Shown here: in pieces, positions 20,972-29,735 of the stretch | How positions within the stretch are numbered: position 1 is the stretch's first letter | Layout: each line of letters begins with the position of its first letter | Assembly: GCF_963675165.1 (NCBI RefSeq) | Contig: NC_087391.1 | Coordinates: forward strand, 887,001 to 951,000 | Source: Halichondria panicea | Taxonomy: Eukaryota; Porifera; Demospongiae; Suberitida; Halichondriidae | Direction: 5' to 3' | DNA: 64,000 nucleotides | Translations under genes and position numbers: made by a program | Notes under the pieces: model-generated | Seen by the model: the letters and a program-made list of their open reading frames with translations, nothing else | Databases searched by the model: none | What the model was told of the DNA's origin: nothing

Positions 20972-23959
20972 TTAACTCAACTCCACACAAGTGGGTGTGT
21001 TATTGACTAATATGAATGCAATATCACTAGTGTCCAGTACAGTACCATGATGAGGGGCTGTGATCACGTAGTGCTTCTCTTGACCCAGTCCAACATATCT
21101 CTCATTCCTAGCAGGCAGCTTGCGATACAATCCAAGGACAAGGTTTTTCTTGTCCAGCTGGATGTTGAACAAGTCTTGGAACGTCTTGCCGACATACTCT
21201 TCTGAATTGAGGGGAACCCCCACAATCTGACAGGTTGCCTTCGTGCCTGTACGCTGGATCAGGTCTTCCACAAGGTACAAGGTGCCTGGACTGTGGAATG
21301 CAGAACTTGTCACAGAGTCCATCATAGAAACTGAAAATGCTTCTCCACAAGCAAACGGTTGAGTTTTGTAGATTCTCTCGTCTGGTTCGTCTTCATCTCC
21401 AAAGTCGAGGAACTGCACATTAGATTCCTGTCGAAGGTCAGCAATAATCTGGACTTGCTGTGTGGCATTTTTCTTGAGGTACTTCTGGATGCTCAGACTG
21501 CAGAGGACCACTTCTTTGTCATTGATGGCTGGTTCGTCACTGTCGGTTGAGAGCATGGTCGTGATGATGCACACACTGCAAGAGTTGATGGAAGCAGCTT
21601 CAAGGTTTTTAAAATACAGTGGACACCCTTCAACCACATACACTTCAGGAAAGTTTTGTAAGAACGGCCATTCACGTTTCAGAAAAGTTTTCTTGCTCAC
21701 AATGACAACAGGCTGTATAGACTCTCTTGAAATACTTTTAGCTCTGAGAGGAATGAGGAAATTTTGCAGCCCAAGTAGTGGAGACTTTTTATCAGCAAAC
21801 ACGCACACAACAATGTGATTTTCCAGGCTTGGTATTCCTTCTGGGCTCTTCATAAATGCATTCGAATTAAGAGTGACTTCTTCCAGTTCAATTGGCTCAC
21901 GACTGTAGGATTCACTCGCCTCTTCATCATCATCGTGGTCGATTGTGAATGAAACTGGACAGTGTGATGGCCGCTTAGAAAATGTACCTTGCCGCTTAGA
22001 AAATATGCCTGTAGGTACAGAAGCTTCATCAAATTCCACCAACTCAGTTCCCTCCAATCTACCGGTAGTGACCACTTTAGTTAAAACTGGACAATTGCAA
22101 TTACGACGAGAGACCCTTCGGATAAGATATTTCAGTTCTATATGGTCAACTAATTTCAAATTTTTATCGCAAGTCTCACAGTAGCTACTCACAACGGACA
22201 CATGTTTGACATCCTGCCCAGCAAAGTACCCTCGAGTTCCAAGGAGACCACTTTGAATAGTGATCTCAGAATTAGGAGGGTTAATGTCAAATTTGCGGAG
22301 CTTGCCTTCAGGAGATTCAAATGCTAGCAGAATTAGTCCAAATTGATTATAGCAAATGTGAGCGGCTTCTTGAAAGTTTTTTCCTTCAAAACTGGATGAG
22401 AAATGAGTTGCATATATTTCATTGGAAGCGCCCATTGTGTAATCTTCTTTCCAAGCATTCGGGCCTTCAAAGGATTTGAGAGCTGAAAAATCAGACGTGT
22501 AGAAGAGGTTGGCAATTAGAGTGGAGAATCCGGGACACAGACAACTCTGAGCCAGTAATCCAAGCTTCAGCTCGTTCAAACAGACAGCAATGTCTCTACC
22601 AGGATTCCACCCTTCAATGTTCCTGACCTGTTGTTTACTCAAATTAAGAAGAAGCTGTGTTATCACTGGTATCTTAGTAGTTACGTTCTTGATAGACACC
22701 AATCGCAGAAGGTTACCATTGTCTTCCTCCTGTGGATTGTTTGTGTACTTGTCTGCAAGAATGAAAACAGCAGAAGAACTCAATAGCTTGCTGTTTAGAA
22801 GATCACTTCTGTCCAATACAGACCCGGCAATATACTGAACTCGAGTGTAGAAGAAACGGAACACATTCCGCAGTTTCCTACTAGGCCGAGTTGGGTGGAG
22901 GAAAAGGACATGTGTGTTTGAGTCTCCTCGATCAGGGTGCAGGAAGTCCTTGAGAAATGCTTGAGCGGAAAATGCGGTGATGTGGCCACAAACAATCACA
23001 TGACGTGGGACCCGTGATCTATCAAAACTGGAATATTGTCTATTGAAATGAAAGTATTGAAGTACATCACTTATGAGAGGCAGTAGTGCAGCAAAGAAAA
23101 CCAATCCAATAATAATGTACCCAAACATAAAGCCTCGGCCAAAAGCTGTTTTGGGGGTTATATCGCCATACCCAACAGTAGTCACGGTAACGAGAATGTA
23201 GTATCCATACGAGAAGATATTATGTTCGGGAGCATTGTGGTTATTGATCCAAGGATCTCCAGTGTACTCTAAAAGATGAACTATTCCAGCACCGAAAAAA
23301 ACGAGGGTCAAAAAATAAATGGCAAGAGCAATAAAATCGAGGAAGTTCTGTGACTTAATCCAAGGAATGAATCTGAAAACTGTAATCAGCTGAGTTAGCC
23401 AGAAGAAGCGAGCAGATCTTAGCCCCAACCAATCCACACCCAGCGCCACAGACACAAAGATATGAGGGAGAGTCAGTACATCAATTATTGTGTAAAAGTC
23501 AAACCAGTGCCAGACAATATTGTTAGAAGCGAGTAACCGAGCAATGGAAAAGCATAGGAGTTCCAGAACAATGCATAGTTCAACTATTCTTGTTGGTTCT
23601 TGAGTGATGCTGTAGCAATACTCAACCAAAGGAGGTTCAATACTTCTGTATAAGGCTAGGATTATAAACGTAGTGTTGCATGCAAATGTCACTAGAATCA
23701 AGGTCTTGCTTAAGATGGAGTCCCCAGACAGAAGCAAACGAACGGTCTCGTTGAACTTTCTGTTAGCCTGTTGCCGTTTTGTGTCTATTGACTTTTGTCG
23801 ACACTTCTTTGTGATTCTGGTGAGTCCATAAGTAAACAAACTGAGGCCTAGATACGTAATGTAGAGGATGACGAATACAACGATGTAGATCCACCACACC
23901 TCTTGACCAGGAAACGGATCGCCACGTTCACTGCAACGAGTGCTTGTATTGTTGGTCAT
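20972..23959 (-). CDS. Slo/BK-like K+ channel, intronless, copy 1
   Basis: Seven-transmembrane Slo-family K+ channel alpha subunit in one uninterrupted 995-codon frame. The order matches Slo1: extracellular N-terminus and S0 (about 21-44), S1 (85-104), S2-S3 (124-173), S4 (178-198), S5 (206-229), selectivity filter TTVGYGD (260-266), S6 (276-298), RCK1 from HVIVCGHI (320) and RCK2. A calcium-bowl-like FLDFGDEDEPDE is at about 850-861, followed by TQPFACGEAFSVSMMDS. Differences from Slo1: S4 reads GLRSARFFWLTQL, so the third Slo1 arginine is Trp, and the linker has CETCDK where Slo1 has the heme-binding CKACH. Single-exon structure is unusual among the intron-rich neighbours. Likely a plasma-membrane K+ channel; voltage and calcium response are uncertain. 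Confidence 0.93.
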   Translation of the reverse strand: MTNNTSTRCSERGDPFPGQEVWWIYIVVFVILYITYLGLSLFTYGLTRITKKCRQKSIDTKRQQANRKFNETVRLLLSGDSILSKTLILVTFACNTTFIILALYRSIEPPLVEYCYSITQEPTRIVELCIVLELLCFSIARLLASNNIVWHWFDFYTIIDVLTLPHIFVSVALGVDWLGLRSARFFWLTQLITVFRFIPWIKSQNFLDFIALAIYFLTLVFFGAGIVHLLEYTGDPWINNHNAPEHNIFSYGYYILVTVTTVGYGDITPKTAFGRGFMFGYIIIGLVFFAALLPLISDVLQYFHFNRQYSSFDRSRVPRHVIVCGHITAFSAQAFLKDFLHPDRGDSNTHVLFLHPTRPSRKLRNVFRFFYTRVQYIAGSVLDRSDLLNSKLLSSSAVFILADKYTNNPQEEDNGNLLRLVSIKNVTTKIPVITQLLLNLSKQQVRNIEGWNPGRDIAVCLNELKLGLLAQSCLCPGFSTLIANLFYTSDFSALKSFEGPNAWKEDYTMGASNEIYATHFSSSFEGKNFQEAAHICYNQFGLILLAFESPEGKLRKFDINPPNSEITIQSGLLGTRGYFAGQDVKHVSVVSSYCETCDKNLKLVDHIELKYLIRRVSRRNCNCPVLTKVVTTGRLEGTELVEFDEASVPTGIFSKRQGTFSKRPSHCPVSFTIDHDDDEEASESYSREPIELEEVTLNSNAFMKSPEGIPSLENHIVVCVFADKKSPLLGLQNFLIPLRAKSISRESIQPVVIVSKKTFLKREWPFLQNFPEVYVVEGCPLYFKNLEAASINSCSVCIITTMLSTDSDEPAINDKEVVLCSLSIQKYLKKNATQQVQIIADLRQESNVQFLDFGDEDEPDERIYKTQPFACGEAFSVSMMDSVTSSAFHSPGTLYLVEDLIQRTGTKATCQIVGVPLNSEEYVGKTFQDLFNIQLDKKNLVLGLYRKLPARNERYVGLGQEKHYVITAPHHGTVLDTSDIAFILVNNTPTCVELS

Positions 23960-25590
23960 CTTGAAGCATGTACCTGCATGTATACTGTTACATAAATATG
24001 GTATTTAGATTATGTAACAAGTATAATTATGCATCAATTCAAAATTGATCGAGTGGGCATAATTATCGGTGCAAAAACATAATTATGTCATGCTAGTAAA
24101 ATTTATGGTTTGAAGCACACAAAAAACCCTAATTGCACCTCAGATAACCATTCCTCAACAAATTTTCCGGAGGGGGACCCCAAGACCCCCCTCAATTAAA
24201 CGTTTCCCCCTCCCAGCTAAGAATCCTGTCTGATATATACTACTGTATAGCTGGTAACTTTTGTACGGCAAAATATTCGTGGTTTTCGTGGTTGAAGCTT
24301 TGACCACGAATATATGACCCACAAATGAAGCAACCTTGCCTACCTTTACCTGCAGTGCAAGCAGCAACCACGAAAGTATTATCCACGAAGTGAATAAATA
24401 CTGCTCAACCATGAATGTTTGGCCCCCCCCCCTGAAAATTCCCCGCTATACGGTAATCTAGATCTGTTGAGAGTAGCTCGCCAGAGCTATTAAAAGCTAG
24501 TGAGGTATTAAGTCATATCACACTACTAATAATAGTTCAGGAGGCAAGAGCCTCCTCTGCCTAGTTGCTAGCTAGTTACGCCCCTGTGAATGATTCCTTG
24601 TTTGGCAAGAGGTAAGTAGTACTCTTGGCGACCTGTTTACCACACCCTATAATTGTCTAGACTCGCAAGCCGTCACTGTTGCAGGCGAACAGTAGACTGG
24701 TCAAACTCCGTGTTGAGACTTGTGTAACGTTTGCCACGATATTTGTGGCAACTAACCGCATGCGGTTACCACAAGATCAATGATAGTGACGTTTCACTAG
24801 AAAACTCTACATATCACATGCAGTATACTGACGTCACGAAAACCGCAGCCACTTAAAATACTTTCTGATATGCTGACTGTGCAACACAAGTCTCAACACG
24901 GAGTTTGACCAGTCTACTGTTCGCCTGCAACAGTGACGGCTTGCGAGTCTAATAATTGTCTTGTGGGATACATTTTAACTTACACGTTTAACTTAGGTTA
25001 TTATTAAACTAATCTACCGTCTATATTTGGACACTACATACGAATATCTAGTTTCTTCGCATACGGTGCAACAAATACATATCCAACTGAACACTGACTG
25101 CATAGCTAAAAGACAATAACAGATACCAAGCTTTACTAAAGATATTTATAGCCTAGGTGTGGTGAATCAATATTAATTAAGTCAAATGCGCAGCTACATT
25201 TAGTTATAGCTGAAATTCCACAGGTTTTAATACAGGGCGATTTCAATTCCAGCACACGTACCCCAGTACACGACTGTAGTACTACTATAGATCTAAATAA
25301 CACTTACCAGGCTGTCAGAAAGGCGGACAAGTGTTTTGTCTTGACCAAGTGACCTTTTGTAACTAATTAGATGATCTCTATAACAATATTCATTGGTTCC
25401 CACATCTGAGCCAAGCTGGAGAAACCCCAAAATATTACGAAGTAACAAACACAGCACATTAAATCATAGATCTATGAACAAAAAAACAAGCAATTAAAAT
25501 AATGATTGTACATTAAACGTACAATAGTCTTTTGCGTGCACACACAATGTAGCTAACTGTCTGCATAATTATACGAGGGGGCAAGTCATC
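23960..25590. other. 1.6-kb spacer between the two channel genes
   Basis: No coding frame recognised. It holds a 292-bp perfect foldback element (24659-24950). At about 24250-24440 is a hairpin-forming stretch in which ATTCGTGG/CCACGAAT motifs recur in both orientations. The segment next to 25590 should carry the 3' end of channel copy 2, and the side near 23960 the promoter of copy 1. Confidence 0.5.
24659..24950. mobile_element. foldback element with perfect 67-bp terminal inverted repeats
   Basis: Bases 24659-24725 and 24884-24950 are exact reverse complements over all 67 positions, starting AGACTCGCAAGCCGTCACTG. The 158-bp centre has no frame. ATAATTGTCT lies immediately left (24649-24658) and again at 24952-24961, a likely 9-10-bp target duplication. 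Long repeats plus a 9-10-bp duplication fit a Mutator-like non-autonomous element. The class is inferred from these two properties only. Confidence 0.85.
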
Positions 25591-28539
25591 TTAACTTAGT
25601 TCTACATGTATTGTTTTGTTTACCAACACAAATGCAATGTCGCTTGAATTCAGCAAACTTTCACGATTGGGCGATGTGATCACATAGTGTTTCCCTTGGC
25701 TTTCTTCACTGCTGGAAATTGAAGCACCACTGTTGACGTACACCTCTTGAGTGCCTGGTAGCTTGCGATACAGTCCGAGAACGAGGTTGTTCTTGTCCAG
25801 CTGGAGGTTGTACAAATCTTGGAACGTCTTGCCGTCATACTCTTCTGAATTGAGGGGAACGCCCACAATCTGACAGGTTGCCTTGGTGCCCGTACACTGG
25901 ATCAGGTCTTCCACAAGGTACAAGGTGCCTGGACTGTGGAATGCAGAACTTGTCACAGAGTCCATCATAGAAACTGAAAATGCTTCTCCACACGCAAATG
26001 GTTGAGCTTTGTAGATTCTCTCGTCTGGTTCGTCTTCATCTCCAAAGTCGAGGAACTGCACATTAGATTCCTGTCGAAGGTCAGCAATTATCTGGACTTG
26101 ACGTGTGGCATTTCTCTTGAGGTACTTTTGAATGCTGAGACTGCAGAGGACCACTTCTTTGTCATTGATGGCTGGTTCGTCACTGTCAGCTGAGAGCGTG
26201 GTGGTGATGATGCACACACTGCAAGAGTCGATGGAGGCAGCTTGAAGATTTTGAATTCGCAATGGGCATCCTTCAACCACATACACTTCAGGAAAGCTTC
26301 GTATGAGCGGCCATTCACGTTTTAAGAATGGTCTTTGACTGACAATGACAACAGATTTCATAGATTGCCTTGGAATATTCTTGTTTCTGAGTGGAAAGAG
26401 AAAGTTGTGCAGGCCTAAAAGTGGCGACTTGTCATCAGCAAATACACAGAGCACAATGTGATTTTCTAAATTGGGCATAGATTCTGGATCTTTTTCGATT
26501 ATATCGAAATCAGATTGGAGGAGTGAATCTTGCAGCTTTTTAGGCTCGTGGATGTAGGTACTGAATTGATCGTCAAGTTCTTCGAAATTATCGTCCGTTG
26601 AAGGTGTAAAACTGACTACCATGTAGCTCTTGTGTCTGTTCAGGGGGTACTTTCTCGGTAGAGAAGCAACTTCTTTAAGGGGTTCATAACCACTACATAG
26701 CTTCGGATTCGCTGCGATCACATTATGCATGCAATTTGTCATATCTCCATTACATACTTCACAGTAGGAATTGACAACAGCCACTTGACGAATATCCTGT
26801 CCAATGAAATAGCCACGAGTGCCATGCAATCCACTTTTCACAACGATGCTGACATCTGAAGGATTTACATGAAATTTACGGAGTTTACCATTTGGTGACT
26901 CAAATGCTAACAAGATAAGTTTGAGCTTATTGTAACAAATGTGAGCAGTTTCTTGAAAGTTTTTTCCTTCAAAACTGGGAGAAAAATGTGTGGTGTAAAT
27001 CTCGTTTGAAGCACCCTCGATGTAATCTTCTTTCCAAGCATTCAGACCTTCAAATGATGTGAGAGCTGGGAAATCAGATGTGTAGAAGAGGTTGGCAATT
27101 AGTGTAGAGAATCCAGGACACAGACAGCTCTGAGCCAGTAATCCAAGCTTCAGCTCGTTCAAACAGACAGCAATGTCACTACCAGGATTCCATCCTTCAA
27201 TGTTCTTGACCTGTTTCTTGCTCGAGCCAAGAAGAAGCTGTATTATCACTGGGATTTCTGTAGTAGTGTTCTTGATAGACACCAATCGCAGAAGGTTGCC
27301 GTTATCTTCCTCCAATGGATTGTTTGTGTACTTGTCTGCAAGAATGAAAACAGCAGAGGAACTAAATAGCTTGCTCTTTTGGAGGTGTTTACTGTTAAGA
27401 ACAGACCCAGCAATATACTGAACTCGAGTGTAGTACGATCTGAGAACATTTTTCAAGTCTGTTTTTGGCCAAGTTGGATGGAGGAAAAGGACATGTGTGT
27501 TTGAGTCTCCTCGATCAGGGTGCAGGAAGTCCTTGAGAAACGCCTGAGCAGTAAATGCAGTGATGTGGCCACAAACAATCACATGACGTGAAGCTTTCTT
27601 TTTGTCAAACTTTGCATACAGATTTTTAGCTTTAATGCTAGATGCCACATCACTCATTATTGGGAGGAGTGCAGCAAAGAAAGCCAAGCCGATAACAATG
27701 TATACCACCATGAATACCTGTCCGAATGCTGTTTTGGGCGTTATATCACCATATCCCACAGTAGTGATGGTAACAATGATGAAATATGCGTAGCTTAGGA
27801 ACGCAGTGGCATTTTTAGCATCGTGAGGTTCCCAAGGATCATTCGAGTACTCCAATAGATGAAAAATTCCAGTTCCAAACAAGAGTAACACAAAGAAGTA
27901 CACACCAATAGAAAGGATATCAATGTTATCCTGAGATCGAATTCGAGGAATGAATCTGAACACTGTAATCAACTGAGTTAGCCAGAAGAAGCGAGCAGAT
28001 CTTAGCCCCAACCAATCCACACCCAGCGTCACGGACACAAAGATATGAGGGAGAGTCAATATATCAGTGATGGTGTAAATATCCAGCCAATATCCAGCTA
28101 TGTTATTTGTAGCAAACAGTCGAATTACAGCGAAGCCAATGAGTTCAAGAACAACCAAAAGTTCGATGATTTTCTCAGGTGACTCAGAAAGCTCAAAACA
28201 GTACTCTACTAGATGAGGAACATATGCACGATACACAGTCAGTATCAAGAAGATGATATTGCAGGCTAACGTTGAAGTAATCAAGATTTTACTAGGGATG
28301 GTGTCACCAGAAATGAGCAGTTTGAAATAGCTATTGAATTCCTTTAATCTCTTTGATTTTTGTTGTCCATGAGATGGTCGTTTGTATTTGGTGAAATAGT
28401 AGAGGCCGTATACAGAAGAACTGAGACCGAAGCCCACTGCGTAGAGTAACACAGATGCTACAATATACACCCACCAAAGCTCGTATCCTGACAACACTCT
28501 ACCAATTTCATCGCAGACAATAGTCCGATTGACTAGCAT
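25591..28539 (-). CDS. Slo/BK-like K+ channel, intronless, copy 2
   Basis: Tandem paralogue of the neighbouring channel, 982 codons in a single exon. Same plan: S0 (about 21-45), voltage-sensor segments, S4 GLRSARFFWLTQL, filter TTVGYGD (259-265), RCK1 from HVIVCGHI, and the same FLDFGDEDEPDE at about 829-840. The RCK1-RCK2 linker is the most diverged part; it has CEVCNGD and lacks the Cys-rich block near RRVSRRNCNCP of copy 1. Divergence is patchy: the gating ring near FLDFGDEDEPDE is almost base-for-base identical between copies, while S0-S2 and the linker differ strongly. That suggests gene conversion or selection on the ring. Both may form homo- or heterotetramers; that is inference. Confidence 0.93.
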   Translation of the reverse strand: MLVNRTIVCDEIGRVLSGYELWWVYIVASVLLYAVGFGLSSSVYGLYYFTKYKRPSHGQQKSKRLKEFNSYFKLLISGDTIPSKILITSTLACNIIFLILTVYRAYVPHLVEYCFELSESPEKIIELLVVLELIGFAVIRLFATNNIAGYWLDIYTITDILTLPHIFVSVTLGVDWLGLRSARFFWLTQLITVFRFIPRIRSQDNIDILSIGVYFFVLLLFGTGIFHLLEYSNDPWEPHDAKNATAFLSYAYFIIVTITTVGYGDITPKTAFGQVFMVVYIVIGLAFFAALLPIMSDVASSIKAKNLYAKFDKKKASRHVIVCGHITAFTAQAFLKDFLHPDRGDSNTHVLFLHPTWPKTDLKNVLRSYYTRVQYIAGSVLNSKHLQKSKLFSSSAVFILADKYTNNPLEEDNGNLLRLVSIKNTTTEIPVIIQLLLGSSKKQVKNIEGWNPGSDIAVCLNELKLGLLAQSCLCPGFSTLIANLFYTSDFPALTSFEGLNAWKEDYIEGASNEIYTTHFSPSFEGKNFQETAHICYNKLKLILLAFESPNGKLRKFHVNPSDVSIVVKSGLHGTRGYFIGQDIRQVAVVNSYCEVCNGDMTNCMHNVIAANPKLCSGYEPLKEVASLPRKYPLNRHKSYMVVSFTPSTDDNFEELDDQFSTYIHEPKKLQDSLLQSDFDIIEKDPESMPNLENHIVLCVFADDKSPLLGLHNFLFPLRNKNIPRQSMKSVVIVSQRPFLKREWPLIRSFPEVYVVEGCPLRIQNLQAASIDSCSVCIITTTLSADSDEPAINDKEVVLCSLSIQKYLKRNATRQVQIIADLRQESNVQFLDFGDEDEPDERIYKAQPFACGEAFSVSMMDSVTSSAFHSPGTLYLVEDLIQCTGTKATCQIVGVPLNSEEYDGKTFQDLYNLQLDKNNLVLGLYRKLPGTQEVYVNSGASISSSEESQGKHYVITSPNRESLLNSSDIAFVLVNKTIHVELS

Positions 28540-29735
28540 TCTTGTGACTCAATTGCGCGTATTAGTTATTAGTTCTGTGTGTGAGAAAGAATGTCTGACA
28601 TTTACATTTACAACTATAGTTACTAATTGAATCTTTTACATGGGGGGCCCAAAATTTTATGACACCGGCTGTCATCTTTTGTTAGTGCATAATTATGGTA
28701 TTTAGAGGGTCACATTTATTAATTATTGGTCTACTTGGTCATACCACTGGGAAAAACCACAGCTGAGAGACGTACTATACAGGACAGAAATGATTTGATA
28801 ACAAGGGCAGTAGTGTCTGTTATACATCATTCAATGCTAGTTTGAATATTAGCTGCTTTTTGCTGACGAAAAACCTTAGCGAATGAGCCAAACCAGTAGA
28901 AAATTGACCCTTTGCAATCTAACTATTGCGTTCTATCAAGGATCGTGTATAATTACCAACCAGTCATGCAGTATTAGGTACCGTTTTGCACATTTATTTT
29001 TGCAAAGTGATCAACATTGGCAAAGTTCGCATAATTATGTATAAATTCGCCTAACCGTTATAAAAGCGAAAACTCAGCCTGGGATCAAGGCTAATAATTA
29101 TAGTGCTCGAAAAACATTATAGTAATATAATACAGTATATGCATGCATGGTAAATAATTAATGGCAGACACCATTGGAAGCTATCATGCAAGGCAGTACA
29201 CAAGCAAGTGAATACATACTAGCTATAATAATATTCTCATTCACTCACCCACTATAGCTATAGAGCCAAATGATTCACTTGTTAATTGACAGCAGGCGTC
29301 GTACTAGACTCTAGCAGTATTTGAGCCAAATAATTTCTATGTAGGATTGAAACAAACAGTTAAGCTATAATACTGTACTGTTTGTGATATGTGATACTTA
29401 TGTAGGTACTCAGATAGGTAGCTTGTCAGCATGCCAACAGAAATATCCCACACATGCTCTCCATGGTGACTTTAGATCTAGTTCTAGAGAAATTTGATAG
29501 TTTTGCTTGATAGTAAAATCCATTAGACCACAGATATAGGATTACCATCTTACTATGCATGTAACTTGCACATGCTAATGCATCGCGCAAACATGCATGC
29601 CGTGTTCCTCGATTAAACGCCGCAAAAAACAAAACTGACCCTACAAGTTAAAAATAATAACGACGACCTTTCCCCTGGCCTTATTTCAATCAGATCAAGA
29701 TCAAGACCATAGACACATTGAGACTTGGGCTAGAG
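28540..29735. other. 1.2-kb divergent spacer between channel copy 2 and ACTR10
   Basis: AT-rich, with no frame showing family similarity. A dispersed repeat relative lies at about 28862-29060. Short motifs such as GCCAAATGATTC and GAGCCAAATAATTTC recur near 29260-29340. It should hold the promoters of both flanking genes. Confidence 0.4.
28862..29060 (+). repeat. dispersed repeat family C, copy 1
   Basis: Shares GCAATCTAACTATTGCGTT, then AGGATCGTGT, TAATT and TACCA blocks, and GCAAAGTTCGCA with a second copy at about 40846-41040 in a kinesin intron. Identity is interrupted, so these are old copies. Short TTGCGAA/TTCGCAA motifs recur in both orientations. Confidence 0.5.
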
